NCBI GenBank assembly: GCA_017555905.1
Contig: JAFZFP010000018.1
Coordinates: 56,738-120,737, forward strand
Direction of reading: 5' to 3'
Length of the DNA: 64,000 nt
Source: Alistipes sp.
GTDB lineage: Bacteria > Bacteroidota > Bacteroidia > Bacteroidales > Rikenellaceae
Position numbers and translations under genes: made by a program
Shown here: one piece after another, positions 17,913 through 27,662 of the stretch
Numbering within the stretch: position 1 is the first letter of the stretch
Layout: the number at the start of each line of letters is the position of its first letter
Notes under the pieces: model-generated
Databases searched by the model: none
What the model was told of the DNA's origin: nothing
What the model saw: the letters and a program-made list of their open reading frames with translations, nothing else

Positions 17913-18704
17913 TTAGTCGAACATTCGCGAGATGCCCACGCCAAACAACGAGTAGTCGTAACGCACGGGGTCGTCGTTGGAAAAGTCTCGCAACGTGGCG
18001 GTAAGTTCCTCCACAGCCTTCCAATCATCCTGCTTGCGCTTAAGGAGTCCAAGGCTTCGACCCATTCTTCCTGTATGGAGATCCAGCGGCATATAGAGCG
18101 CCGACATCGGAATCCTCTGCCACAAGCCAAAGTCTACACCCCTATCGTCGCGACGCACCATCCAACGAAGATACATAAATAGGCGCTTGCACGCAGCACC
18201 CTTGTCAATTGATGAAAGGTGCTTCTCCGAATGGGGATTATGATCCACGGCGTGGAAGTCGTGTCTGAAATTGGACAACACCTTACGCAAATCCCCACAC
18301 TCCTCGTAGTGGCTCTCGAAATAGCCACCAACACTACCCCACTTAGTAACTATATGGCGTAATGCTCGAACAAAATCCTGAAAGTCTCCACCATTAAAGG
18401 TGCGGTGTACATAACTGCTGAGTGTTGCTATCTCCTCGTTAGAGGCATTGACAACGAAGTCGTATGGTTGATTATCCATATAGCGCATCATACGGTGGGC
18501 ACTCTGCACAATAGCCCTACGGTTACCCCACGCAATAGTAGCAGCGAGGAAACCAGCAATCTCCCTATCCTCAGCACGAGAGAAAGAGTGTGGCACACTT
18601 ATCGGGTCGGCCTCAATAAAACTCTCATTATTAAACTTATCGTGCAGGCTCTCAAGGAGTTCATACATCTCCTCGTGGCTCATATCGTTATAGTATCGCT
18701 CCAT
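17913..18704 (-). CDS. TIGR02757-family protein of unknown function
   Basis: About 263 residues. The order of conserved stretches (REIAGFLAATIAWGNR, then MYLRWMVRRDDRGVDFGLW, MPLDLHTGRMGRSLGL and YDYSLFGVGI) identifies the TIGR02757 family, often found in Bacteroidota. The sequence looks helical and HhH-glycosylase-like, which would suit nucleic-acid binding; this is inference. The ATG at 18704 overlaps the lolD stop by 17 bases; a second ATG seven codons later is also possible. Confidence 0.85.
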   Translation of the reverse strand: MERYYNDMSHEEMYELLESLHDKFNNESFIEADPISVPHSFSRAEDREIAGFLAATIAWGNRRAIVQSAHRMMRYMDNQPYDFVVNASNEEIATLSSYVHRTFNGGDFQDFVRALRHIVTKWGSVGGYFESHYEECGDLRKVLSNFRHDFHAVDHNPHSEKHLSSIDKGAACKRLFMYLRWMVRRDDRGVDFGLWQRIPMSALYMPLDLHTGRMGRSLGLLKRKQDDWKAVEELTATLRDFSNDDPVRYDYSLFGVGISRMFD

Positions 18705-19338
18705 CCTTCATCACAATTTTTCTGTCGGACATATCGGCCAACGTCTCGTCGTGGGTGACTACCACAAAGGTCTGACCCATACGGTCGCGCAACTCGAAGA
18801 AGAGTTTATGGATGTCGTCACGAGTCTGAGTATCAAGATTTCCCGTAGGTTCGTCGGCAAGCACAACAACAGGACGGTTGGCCAAAGCACGGGCGATGGC
18901 TACACGCTGTTGCTCACCTCCCGATAGAGTGGCGGGCTTATGCTCCAAACGGTGGGACATAGCAACCATTTCGAGCAACTCCTTAGCACGTTGCTCAGCA
19001 TCACCACGACGTTCACCTGCAATGAGCATAGGCATCATAACATTCTCCAAGGCTGTAAACTCGGCCAAGAGTTGATAGGATTGGAAGATAAATCCAATAT
19101 GTCGGTTCCTAAACTCCGAAAGGGCATCATCACCGAGTCCAGCGATAGAGACCCCATCGATGATAACCTCGCCACTATCGGCCGACATCAGCGAACCCAT
19201 AATCTGCAATAAGGTACTCTTTCCAGCTCCACTCGCCCCGACGATAGAGACAATCTCCCCATCCGACACAGATAGCGACACACCGTGAAGCACCTCCAAA
19301 GTGCCATAACTCTTCTTTATGTTACGTACCTCAATCAT
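18688..19338 (-). CDS. lolD: LolD-like ABC transporter ATP-binding protein
   Basis: 216 residues with a complete ATPase: Walker [11 protein letters not shown] loop, signature LSGGEQQR, Walker [15 protein letters not shown] loop VVTHD. Sequence and size fit the LolD/MacB/FtsE group, and LolD is the common annotation. LolD drives release of lipoproteins from the inner membrane with the permease LolC/E, which is not encoded here. It overlaps folP by four bases (ATGA) and the next gene by 17. Confidence 0.82.
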   Translation of the reverse strand: MIEVRNIKKSYGTLEVLHGVSLSVSDGEIVSIVGASGAGKSTLLQIMGSLMSADSGEVIIDGVSIAGLGDDALSEFRNRHIGFIFQSYQLLAEFTALENVMMPMLIAGERRGDAEQRAKELLEMVAMSHRLEHKPATLSGGEQQRVAIARALANRPVVVLADEPTGNLDTQTRDDIHKLFFELRDRMGQTFVVVTHDETLADMSDRKIVMKDGAIL

Positions 19339-20171
19339 AATCTTTTATTATATATATTCGCCAAACGAAGCACCTGCACCGTCTGGGCTACATCGTGAAC
19401 ACGAAGAATAGCATTACCTCCCCTAAGAGCCTCCCACGCAAGGGCCAACGAGCCAGGCAACGACTCCTCGGGGGTAATACCCAAACTCTTATATATCATC
19501 GACTTACGCGATACACCAACGAGGATTGGGTAGCCCAACTCCCTAAGAGAATTTAGTCCTCTAAAGAGTTCGAAATTCTGCTCTATGGTCTTAGCAAAGC
19601 CAAAGCCTGGATCTATTACAATATTATGCCTTTTGATACCTCTCTGTTGCAACTCCTCACAACGCTTTAAAAGGTACTGCTTTACATCCGACACAACGCC
19701 ACCCTCGTACTCTGTCAATGACTGCATCGTAGAGGAGTCTCCTCGCATATGCATAGCGATATAAGGGATATCACAACGTGCTACAACGTCGGCCATAGCC
19801 TCATCTTGCTCACCAGCAGATATATCATTTGCGATGAAATCGCCATACTCCGAAAAGGCGCGCTCGACGATAGCAGAACGGAAGGTGTCGATAGATACCA
19901 CCACACCCCTATCAAGGCTCTTGACAGCCTCCAAGCCTATACGAACTCGCGACCACTCCTCCTCAAGGCTTACATCCGCAGCACCTGGGCGTGACGAATA
20001 GCCACCTATATCGACGATAGTAGCGCCCTCGGCAACAACAGACTCGACTCGATTGCGACACTCCTCTAAAGTGTGGTTACGACTCGATGCATAGAAGGAG
20101 TCGGGGGTGACATTCACGATAGCCATTACGTGGCTATCCGAGAGATTAATTTCGCTGGGCTTGAGCAACAT
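19335..20171 (-). CDS. folP: Dihydropteroate synthase
   Basis: 278 residues. It joins DHPPP and p-aminobenzoate to 7,8-dihydropteroate in folate synthesis and is the sulfonamide target. The signatures are AIVNVTPDSFYASSR (about residue 18), VDIGGYSSRPGA, IDPGFGFAKT, and the terminal GVSRKSM and RVHDV. Its start overlaps the end of coaE by 26 bases. All active-site motifs look normal. Confidence 0.97.
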   Translation of the reverse strand: MLLKPSEINLSDSHVMAIVNVTPDSFYASSRNHTLEECRNRVESVVAEGATIVDIGGYSSRPGAADVSLEEEWSRVRIGLEAVKSLDRGVVVSIDTFRSAIVERAFSEYGDFIANDISAGEQDEAMADVVARCDIPYIAMHMRGDSSTMQSLTEYEGGVVSDVKQYLLKRCEELQQRGIKRHNIVIDPGFGFAKTIEQNFELFRGLNSLRELGYPILVGVSRKSMIYKSLGITPEESLPGSLALAWEALRGGNAILRVHDVAQTVQVLRLANIYNKRL

Positions 20172-20745
20172 AATTTAATCGGCGGTGAAGTTGTTCAACG
20201 TCAGATTTTAGGTTGTCGATATCTATATTAACGATGGTATATTTAGCCCTCTCGACACGCTCTTCGTCTGAAATTTGATTGTTCATACGAGCGATAATCT
20301 GCTCACGCTGTGCGCCATCACGCTGCATAGCACGCTCGATGCGCAACTCCTTAGGAGCCATAACAGCAACAGAGACATCTACCCGCTTATCGAGCGATGC
20401 CTCAAACAAAATGGCAGATTCAAGGACCACATAACTACCCTCCTGCTCCGAGGCCCACCTATCGAAGTCATCCATAACCGCAGGGTGGACAATAGCGTTG
20501 AGAGCCTTCAACTCTTCGGGATTGCCAAAGACGCGCTCGGCAAGATATGCCCTATTAAGTCCCTCAGCAGAGTAAACCTCGTTACCGAAACGCTCTATAA
20601 GGCGCTCTCTGAGGCTATCACTCTCATTCATTAGACGCTTAGCACGAGAGTCGGAATCGTAGACGGCCACACCAAATTCGGCAAGGATGGCACACACCGT
20701 ACTCTTGCCTGAGCCAATACCTCCCGTGATACCTACCTTATACAT
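20146..20745 (-). CDS. coaE: Dephospho-CoA kinase
   Basis: 199 residues; the last step of coenzyme A synthesis. The P-loop GGIGSGKSTVC is at residues 8-18, followed by the DSD motif (VYDSDSRAK) and the lid region with the HPAVMDDF segment. Length is normal. It lies 16 bases after the YbbR-like gene and overlaps folP. Confidence 0.96.
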   Translation of the reverse strand: MYKVGITGGIGSGKSTVCAILAEFGVAVYDSDSRAKRLMNESDSLRERLIERFGNEVYSAEGLNRAYLAERVFGNPEELKALNAIVHPAVMDDFDRWASEQEGSYVVLESAILFEASLDKRVDVSVAVMAPKELRIERAMQRDGAQREQIIARMNNQISDEERVERAKYTIVNIDIDNLKSDVEQLHRRLNYVAQAQRN

Positions 20746-20761
20746 ATATATATATAATAGG

Positions 20762-21160
20762 TTACTCCTCCACAGAGGTTATGGTAGGTAGGTTGGTAAC
20801 TGCCACAACATCGATATCGCTCATTCGAGCAGCGAGGGCCTGCTGAAGCGAGACTCCCGTAACGTGGCGATAGGTTACGCCATTATCGTCGGTAACCTCC
20901 TTATCGAAACTTAACTCGGTAGATGGCACACTGAAGCAACTACGCTTCGACGACATAGTGTAACTGATGAGGTTTGTTCCCTTACCACGAATTGTGCAAC
21001 CCACCTCATACTCCTGGCCATCAACAACGATAGTGACCTCGTGATCTGTCGTATAGGTCTCACCTAACTTCGTAATGTACCAAAGCACGAATGCTGCAAA
21101 GAGCATAGTCAAGAAGACTGGAGAGATGTAGTTTCTAAGACTGCTAAATATATTTGCCAT
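20762..21160 (-). CDS. Short YbbR-like membrane-anchored protein
   Basis: About 132 residues from the ATG at 21160. The promoter at 21246-21216 puts the transcript start near 21209, so a longer frame starting at 21208 has no leader. One N-terminal membrane helix (about 10-27, ending LWYITKLGETYTTD) is followed by a small beta-rich extracytoplasmic domain. The pattern of a membrane helix, LW..., then YTT and a beta domain matches the start of YbbR-like proteins, which in Bacteroides precede coaE and are about 300 residues. This one is much shorter, so it may be a reduced version. Function is unknown. Confidence 0.6.
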   Translation of the reverse strand: MANIFSSLRNYISPVFLTMLFAAFVLWYITKLGETYTTDHEVTIVVDGQEYEVGCTIRGKGTNLISYTMSSKRSCFSVPSTELSFDKEVTDDNGVTYRHVTGVSLQQALAARMSDIDVVAVTNLPTITSVEE

Positions 21161-21215
21161 AACAATTAAAATTACTACGTTAAACACAAATTGCCAATCG
21201 GGCAACATCGTGGAG

Positions 21216-21246
21216 CAAAGATAAAAAAATAAGCCGCAACCTCAAA
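21216..21246 (-). promoter_or_regulatory. Consensus promoter of the ybbR-like/coaE/folP/lolD/trmN6 operon
   Basis: Minus strand: TTTG at 21246-21243 and TATCTTTG at 21223-21216, with an exact 19-bp spacer. It is nested in the secDF terminator. Confidence 0.82.
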
Positions 21247-21262
21247 AGATTGCGACCTATTT
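21227..21262 (-). terminator. Intrinsic terminator of secDF
   Basis: Minus strand: a 13-14 bp stem with G-U pairs (GGTCGCAA with TTGCGGC), then a T-run that leads straight into the next promoter. Confidence 0.8.
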
Positions 21263-21284
21263 TTCTCGATTATATCGTTTTAGA

Positions 21285-24188
21285 CTACTTCTCCTCGTTT
21301 ACAACGCCCTCGAGCTTCTTACCAGCCTTGCGCTGAAGGTCGTAAGCGATAGGAGTTGCGATAAATACTGAAGAGTAAGTACCGATAACAACACCCAAAA
21401 TCAAGGCGAAGACGAAACCACGGATGGTCTCACCACCGAAGATGAAGATTGCCAACAAGGTTACCAATGTAGTACCAGAAGTGTTGATGGTACGTGACAA
21501 GGTAGCGCAGATAGCGTTATCGATATTAGTCTTGATATCACGCTTTGGATAGAGACCGATGTACTCACGAATACGGTCAAAAATAACCACAGTATCGTTG
21601 ATAGAGTAACCGATGATTGTCAAGATCGCAGCGATGAATGCCTGATTAACCTCCAAGTTGAATGGCATAATAGCATACAACATTGAGAAGATACCGATAA
21701 CCAAGAGTGCGTTGTGTGCCAAAGCAATTGTAGCACCCATAGCCCACTGCCAACGGCGGAAACGGATTGCGATATACAAACCGATAGCAACCAACGCGAT
21801 AAGTACTGCGATGATAGAGTTTACGGTCATCTCAGAAGAGATAGACTCATTAACCTGCTCAGAAGATACGATACCCCACTGAGAAACGCCATCACCAGCT
21901 GTACGGAACTCATTGAAGCCGAAACCATCGATTGTGAAGTACTCATCCAAAGCAGAGAACAAGAGACGATCAACTACGTCGTTTGCCTCCTCGCCCTCAA
22001 GACCCTCTGGCTGGTACTGAGTCACGATACGTACCTGGTTGTCATCACCAAACTGCTTAACCTCAACAGATGAGTTTGCTGCATCAGCAACTGCCTCGAA
22101 CTCAGCAGAAACGCTGTTACGTACATCCTCTATATTTACAGTCTCGTTGAACTTAACAACGTATGAGCGACCACCAGTAAACTCAACACCCTGGTTCAAG
22201 CCGATAGTCATCAACGAGATGATTGAAGCAACTACCAATACGCTTGAAACGATGTAAGATACCTTACGCTTATTGATAAAGCTGAACTTAACATTCTGCA
22301 AGAAATTCTCAGTTAACTTACGAGAGAATGAAACAGTGCCACGACGCTCTGCACGTGCCTCGATCAATACGCGAGTGATGAAGATTGAACAGAACAACGA
22401 TGTGATAATACCTACTACGAGAGTTGTAGCAAAACCCTTAACTGGACCTGTACCGAAGAAGAAGAGTACGATACCAGTGATAATAGTAGTAAGGTTACCA
22501 TCGATAATCGCTGAATATGCGTTAGAGAAACCGTCCTTGATAGCGAGTGTAAGACCCTTACCAGCACGCAACTCCTCCTTGATACGCTCGAAGATGATGA
22601 CGTTAGCATCGACAGCCATACCCATTGTCAAAACGATACCGGCGATACCTGGCAATGTCAAAACTGCACCAAATGATACCAATACACCGAAGAGCAACAA
22701 CACGTTGCAGATAAGTGCCAAGTTAGCATACCAACCTGCTGCCTTATAGAAGAATGCTACGTAGAGCAATACAAGGCAGAATGCCAATACGAATGAGAGC
22801 AAACCAGCCTTGATAGACTTCTCACCGAGTGATGGACCAACAACCTCAGAGTAGATGATAGTTGCAGGTGCTGGAGACTTACCTGAGCTAAGTACGCTTG
22901 CCAAATCCTCAGCCTCCTGAGCAGTGAAGTTACCTGTGATAGATGAAGAACCTCCATCGATACGGTCGTTTACACGTGGTGCTGAGTAAACATAGTTATC
23001 CAAAACGATAGCGATAGAGCGACCTACATTTGCACCAGTGATGTTACCCCACTCGATTGCAGTCTTTGAATCCATTGTCATAGATACCTCGAAACCACCA
23101 TACTGACCACCTGCAGCACGTGCGTTGGTGATACCTGAACCATCCAATACTGGAAGCAATGCACCATCCTTACCCTTAAGAGCGTAGAGGAGGAACACAC
23201 CCTTTGAACTATCGGTAGAGCTCTTGTTTGACCAAGCGAGCTTAACGTCTGCTGGAAGCATATCTGCAACACCGTCGATAGCCAAGTAGTCGTTGATACG
23301 CTGGATGTTAGACTTGTCAGCAGCAGCAACCAATGGCTCGTAGAGGCTGAATGAACGAACCTCGCCATTCTCTACAACTGCAGGATAAGACGACATAAGC
23401 AACTCGCTAAGTGGAGTGTAGCTTACCTCAGTCTCATCTGCACCCTCAGCCAAAAGATACTCACGAACAACTGCGTCAGCATCAATGAAGAGAGTCTTCA
23501 TAATAGCGTTTACATCCTCAGTGTCGCATACCTGCCAGAACTCGAGGTTAGCAGTAGATGCCAACAACTTGCTCACACGCTCAGGCTCCTTAACACCTGG
23601 CAACTCAACCATAATACGGTTGGTACCAGCAACAGGCTGAATGTTTGGCTGAACAACACCAAGAAGGTCGATACGTGTTACCAACACCTCGTTCATCTTT
23701 GATACTGAACCAGCAACGTGCTCGTTGAGTTGAGTTGCGATAACTGCTACATCCTCAGTGCCATAGATAGTCTTCAAATCCTCAGCGGTCATCTCTGCAA
23801 GGTAAGCATCAACAACTGCTGATGTACCCTCCATCTTTGACGCTACCTTCAATGCTGACTCAATCTTGTCGCGAAGAAGGTTGTTTGATGCTACAGCGAT
23901 GTCGTTGTAAGCGTTAGTGCGGATAACGTCCTCTGCCTTAATCTCAAGCATCACGTTCATACCGCCCTTGAGGTCAAGACCCAAGTTCAACTCCTTCTCC
24001 TTACACTCACCGTAAGTATGTCCGAAATAGACATTCTGATCCCACTTCTCATCGAGATAAGCCTGGGGATTCTCCTGCTTAGCAGCCTCTGCCTCGATAC
24101 CACGAGTAACGAAGGTGAATGAGAGCTGCCAGATGCTTGCAATACCCAAAAGGAGTGCAAGCCACTTGATAATTCCTTTACTCTGCAT
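21285..24188 (-). CDS. secDF: Fused protein translocase subunit SecDF
   Basis: 967 residues: SecD (about 1-620) fused to SecF (about 630-967). The first membrane helix is near residue 10. The SecD motif is LGLDLKGGMNVMLEI (about 68-82), and the membrane motif GMAVDANVIIFERIKEELR marks the proton path. SecF starts with a new helix and FTGGRSYVVKF. SecDF uses the proton gradient to pull proteins on the outer side of the Sec channel. The fused form is normal for this phylum. It has its own promoter and terminator. Confidence 0.97.
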   Translation of the reverse strand: MQSKGIIKWLALLLGIASIWQLSFTFVTRGIEAEAAKQENPQAYLDEKWDQNVYFGHTYGECKEKELNLGLDLKGGMNVMLEIKAEDVIRTNAYNDIAVASNNLLRDKIESALKVASKMEGTSAVVDAYLAEMTAEDLKTIYGTEDVAVIATQLNEHVAGSVSKMNEVLVTRIDLLGVVQPNIQPVAGTNRIMVELPGVKEPERVSKLLASTANLEFWQVCDTEDVNAIMKTLFIDADAVVREYLLAEGADETEVSYTPLSELLMSSYPAVVENGEVRSFSLYEPLVAAADKSNIQRINDYLAIDGVADMLPADVKLAWSNKSSTDSSKGVFLLYALKGKDGALLPVLDGSGITNARAAGGQYGGFEVSMTMDSKTAIEWGNITGANVGRSIAIVLDNYVYSAPRVNDRIDGGSSSITGNFTAQEAEDLASVLSSGKSPAPATIIYSEVVGPSLGEKSIKAGLLSFVLAFCLVLLYVAFFYKAAGWYANLALICNVLLLFGVLVSFGAVLTLPGIAGIVLTMGMAVDANVIIFERIKEELRAGKGLTLAIKDGFSNAYSAIIDGNLTTIITGIVLFFFGTGPVKGFATTLVVGIITSLFCSIFITRVLIEARAERRGTVSFSRKLTENFLQNVKFSFINKRKVSYIVSSVLVVASIISLMTIGLNQGVEFTGGRSYVVKFNETVNIEDVRNSVSAEFEAVADAANSSVEVKQFGDDNQVRIVTQYQPEGLEGEEANDVVDRLLFSALDEYFTIDGFGFNEFRTAGDGVSQWGIVSSEQVNESISSEMTVNSIIAVLIALVAIGLYIAIRFRRWQWAMGATIALAHNALLVIGIFSMLYAIMPFNLEVNQAFIAAILTIIGYSINDTVVIFDRIREYIGLYPKRDIKTNIDNAICATLSRTINTSGTTLVTLLAIFIFGGETIRGFVFALILGVVIGTYSSVFIATPIAYDLQRKAGKKLEGVVNEEK

Positions 24189-24290
24189 TTTTAAAAGTTT
24201 AATTATTTGTTATTGTTTATGTATTTCCTTACTTGGCGTAACATCAAACAAATCAACTCGACGAACTCAAATATTCGCGCGTTAATCGCG

Positions 24291-24321
24291 CAAAGATAAC
24301 AAAAAAATCGCAATCCACAAC
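24291..24321 (-). promoter_or_regulatory. Promoter of secDF
   Basis: Minus strand: TATCTTTG at 24298-24291 and a near-consensus GTTG at 24321-24318 with a 19-bp spacer. The -33 box lies in the loop of the upstream terminator. Confidence 0.7.
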
Positions 24322-24334
24322 TGCGGACTGCGAT
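24301..24334 (-). terminator. Intrinsic terminator of the fucosidase gene
   Basis: Minus strand: stem ATCGCA(GTCC) with (GGAT)TGCGAT and a 7-T run, 22 bases past the fucosidase stop. Confidence 0.8.
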
Positions 24335-24355
24335 ATTTTTCGCCCTTAGGCTATT

Positions 24356-25666
24356 TTATTTTGTGATAAGTTCGACTACAAAGTCAATATTATCCTCATC
24401 GAGTTTACCTACTTCCAAAAGTATGCCACCATTAACCTTATCGAACTTTATTTTCTGACCACCGACCAAAGCTGTAGCAGAGACTACCTTGCAGTCGAGA
24501 GGCAAGTAGAGAGCCTCGTGATCGAGTTCAAAGATGTGAACGTAGAGTTTGTCACCCTTACGTGTGGTGCATCCCCATTCGTGCTGAGGAATATCACCCG
24601 CCACTGTGCCATAGACACTCTCTCCATTAGCCGACATCCACTCTCCCATAGCCTTCATACGCTCCACGGCAACCTCAGGCAAAACACCATTAGGCTGAGG
24701 GCCTACATTAAGCAACAAATTAGCGCCCTTAGCAGCGGTAGAAACAAGGTAGCGAACAAGTGTCTTTGCACTCTTATAATTCTGATCCACAACCTTATAA
24801 CCCCACATACCATTCATCGTCTGGCAAGTCTCCAAAGGCAAACGGCTAATCTCCTGACCCGACAAACCGTGGCTATTCTCGCCTGGCAAATCACGCTCAA
24901 AAATCTGTATATCCTCACCCTCGAAAGGTGTCACGTGGTGGTTGTTAGCCACAAGGCACGAAGGCTGCAACTGATGTACCATAGCGTACTGCTCGTCGAG
25001 TTGCCAATCGAAAGGTGTAGCATCCTCCTCGTGATCCCACCAGCCATCAAACCAAATAGCACGGATAGGGCCATAGTTGGTCAATAGTTCGGTAATTTGA
25101 CGATTCATAAAGTTGTAGTAGTTGTCCCAACTTATCAACTCTGAATTACGACCTGCAACACCCCAACCTGTGCGGCCACGTGGATAGTCGTCACGAGACC
25201 AATCAGCGTGAGAGTAGTAAAGATGCAACGCAATACCCTGCTTCTGGCACTCATCAGCCAACTCCTTGAGTACGTCGCGCTTAAATGGTGTTGCATCGAC
25301 AATATTGAAATCCGACTCGGCAGTATCCCACATCGAGAAGCTATCGTGGTGGCGTGTGGTAAAGCAGATATATTTAGCACCCGAAGCCTTAATCGCAGAG
25401 ACCCACTCCTTAGCATCGAAACGATGAGGATAGAAGGCATCGGCAGCCTTAGCATACTCATCACGATTGATACCCTGAGCGTTCTGCAAATACCACTCGC
25501 CCTGGGCATACATACTATAGATACCCCAGTGGATAAAGATTCCGAAACGATCCTCCGAGAACTCCTTGCGAGAGCGCAAATTCTCCTCGGTAGGTTGATA
25601 GTTCTGAGCCGTTGCCGAGCCGAGCAAAAGCACCGACAACAATGAGGCTAATATTATCTTCTTCAT
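24356..25666 (-). CDS. Alpha-L-fucosidase (GH29), exported
   Basis: 436 residues with a cleavable signal peptide (MKKIILASLLSVLLLGSATAQ). Typical GH29 stretches are DRFGIFIHWGIYSMYAQGEW near residue 40, TRHHDSFSMWDT near 103, and IRAIWFDGWWDHEE near 210; the Asp in WFDG is the expected nucleophile. A short beta-sandwich ends the protein. It removes terminal alpha-L-fucose from host mucin, milk or plant glycans in the periplasm or at the cell surface. No SusC/SusD genes are nearby, so it is not in a polysaccharide utilisation locus here. It lies 49 bases after lepA and may share its transcript. Confidence 0.93.
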   Translation of the reverse strand: MKKIILASLLSVLLLGSATAQNYQPTEENLRSRKEFSEDRFGIFIHWGIYSMYAQGEWYLQNAQGINRDEYAKAADAFYPHRFDAKEWVSAIKASGAKYICFTTRHHDSFSMWDTAESDFNIVDATPFKRDVLKELADECQKQGIALHLYYSHADWSRDDYPRGRTGWGVAGRNSELISWDNYYNFMNRQITELLTNYGPIRAIWFDGWWDHEEDATPFDWQLDEQYAMVHQLQPSCLVANNHHVTPFEGEDIQIFERDLPGENSHGLSGQEISRLPLETCQTMNGMWGYKVVDQNYKSAKTLVRYLVSTAAKGANLLLNVGPQPNGVLPEVAVERMKAMGEWMSANGESVYGTVAGDIPQHEWGCTTRKGDKLYVHIFELDHEALYLPLDCKVVSATALVGGQKIKFDKVNGGILLEVGKLDEDNIDFVVELITK

Positions 25667-25715
25667 ATAGTTAGAAGTTTTAGTTACATAGGTTAAAATT
25701 AGGAGCTTACCCCCA

Positions 25716-27506
25716 TTAATCCATCTTCAAGACGGCCAAGAAGGCAGACTGTGGCACCTGCACAGAGCCGATCTGGCGCATACGCTTCTTACCAGCCTTC
25801 TGCTTCTCCAACAACTTACGCTTACGCGAGATATCACCACCATAACACTTCGCAGTAACATCCTTACGAACGGCCTTGACAGTCTCACGAGCGATAATCT
25901 TGGCGCCAATAGCGGCCTGAATAGCAATATCGAACTGCTGGCGTGGGATAAGTTCCTTAAGTTTTTCGCACATCTTTCTACCGAAGTCGTAGGCGTGGTC
26001 TGCATAGATAAGTGACGACAACGCATCGACAGCCTCGCCATTAAGCAAGATATCGAGTTTTGCGAGTTTACTCAACTGGTAGCCCGTGCGGTGGTAGTCG
26101 AACGAAGCGTAACCCTTAGAGATACTCTTCAACTTATCGTAGAAGTCGAAGACAATCTCCGACAGCGGCATCTCGAAATTAACCTCCACACGATCCTGTG
26201 TGATAAAGGTCTGATTCTTCATCACACCGCGCTTGTCGATACACAACTTAAGCACGTTACCCAAGAAATCGGACTTGGTGATAATCTGCGCAAGGATATA
26301 TGGCTCCTCAATCTTTGCTACCTTAGTAATCTCAGGGAGGCCAGATGGGTTATGAACCTCAAGTTCCTCGCCCATAGTGGTAGTGATATGGTACGACACG
26401 TTAGGCACGGTGGTAATAACATCCATATCGAACTCACGATAGAGACGCTCCTGGATAATCTCCATATGCAACAGGCCAAGGAAACCACAACGGAAACCGA
26501 AGCCAAGAGCCAATGAACTCTCAGGCTCGAAGGTCAATGAGGCATCGTTGAGTTTCAACTTTTCGAGCGAAGCACGCAAATCCTCATACTGGTCAGCCTC
26601 AACGGGATAGACACCCGCAAAGACCATAGGCTTAACATCCTCAAAACCTGCGATAGCCTCCAAAGCGGGGTTAGCCACCGAGGTAATAGTATCACCCACC
26701 TTAACATCCGTAGAGTTCTTGATACCTGAGCAGATATATCCTACATCGCCCGCCTTAATCTCATCGCGAGCAACCATCTTCAACTTAAGCACACCAATCT
26801 CGTCGGCATCATACTCGCTACCCGTATTGAAGAACTTAACGTGTTCGCCCTTGTGGATTGTGCCGTTGAAGACACGGAAATAGGCGATGACACCTCTAAA
26901 CGGATTGAATACCGAATCGAAGATAAGGGCCTGCAACGGAGCATTCTCGTCACCCTCTGGGGCTGGGACACGCTCGACAATAGCCTCCAAGACCTCCTCA
27001 ACACCCTGTCCAGTCTTACCCGAAGCCAACAAGATATCCTCATCCTTACAACCAATAAGGTCGATAATCTGATCCTTGACCTCGTCAATCATTGCCGACT
27101 CACAGTCGATCTTATTCAATACGGGGATAATCTCAAGATCCTGTCCGAGAGCCAGGTAGAGATTAGAGATAGTCTGTGCCTGGATACCCTGAGTAGCATC
27201 CACTACAAGCAATGCGCCCTCGCACGAAGCGATAGCACGTGACACCTCATACGAGAAATCGACGTGTCCTGGGGTATCAATAAGGTTGAGAGTGTACATC
27301 TGACCATCGCGAGCCTTATACTCCATCTGAATTGCGTGGCTCTTGATGGTGATACCCTTCTCGCGCTCAAGGTCCATATCATCGAGTACCTGCGCCTGCA
27401 TCTCTCGCTGGTTGAGCGTATTAGTCTTCTCCAATAGACGATCGGCAAGCGTACTCTTACCGTGGTCGATATGTGCAATAATACAAAAGTTGCGTATGTT
27501 TTTCAT
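25716..27506 (-). CDS. lepA: Elongation factor 4 (LepA)
   Basis: 596 residues, the normal length. A translational GTPase with G1 [16 protein letters not shown], the switch region [11 protein letters not shown]3 [12 protein letters not shown] and G4 NKID. The C-terminal domain specific to LepA ends [17 protein letters not shown]. LepA acts on stalled ribosomes and in 30S assembly. A promoter lies upstream at 27569-27539; downstream is the fucosidase gene. Confidence 0.98.
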   Translation of the reverse strand: MKNIRNFCIIAHIDHGKSTLADRLLEKTNTLNQREMQAQVLDDMDLEREKGITIKSHAIQMEYKARDGQMYTLNLIDTPGHVDFSYEVSRAIASCEGALLVVDATQGIQAQTISNLYLALGQDLEIIPVLNKIDCESAMIDEVKDQIIDLIGCKDEDILLASGKTGQGVEEVLEAIVERVPAPEGDENAPLQALIFDSVFNPFRGVIAYFRVFNGTIHKGEHVKFFNTGSEYDADEIGVLKLKMVARDEIKAGDVGYICSGIKNSTDVKVGDTITSVANPALEAIAGFEDVKPMVFAGVYPVEADQYEDLRASLEKLKLNDASLTFEPESSLALGFGFRCGFLGLLHMEIIQERLYREFDMDVITTVPNVSYHITTTMGEELEVHNPSGLPEITKVAKIEEPYILAQIITKSDFLGNVLKLCIDKRGVMKNQTFITQDRVEVNFEMPLSEIVFDFYDKLKSISKGYASFDYHRTGYQLSKLAKLDILLNGEAVDALSSLIYADHAYDFGRKMCEKLKELIPRQQFDIAIQAAIGAKIIARETVKAVRKDVTAKCYGGDISRKRKLLEKQKAGKKRMRQIGSVQVPQSAFLAVLKMD

Positions 27507-27538
27507 CCTTCGATGTTTTGATTACATAGTTTAGCACG

Positions 27539-27569
27539 CAAAGATAATAAATTTTTCGATATTTTCAAC
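27539..27569 (-). promoter_or_regulatory. Promoter of lepA
   Basis: Minus strand: TATCTTTG at 27546-27539 and GTTG at 27569-27566 with a 19-bp spacer. Confidence 0.7.
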
Positions 27570-27662
27570 CATAAACCTCACAGCAGATTAACATTATGCC
27601 AAGTTCGTGCCTCGATGCCTCTCGGCAGCCATAACTTTCTGACACATCGTCTAAGAAAAAAC

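Noticed and set aside
20745-20761. Short run of TA repeats between coaE and the YbbR-like gene
   Set aside because: Too short and common in A/T-rich spacers to be a functional repeat.
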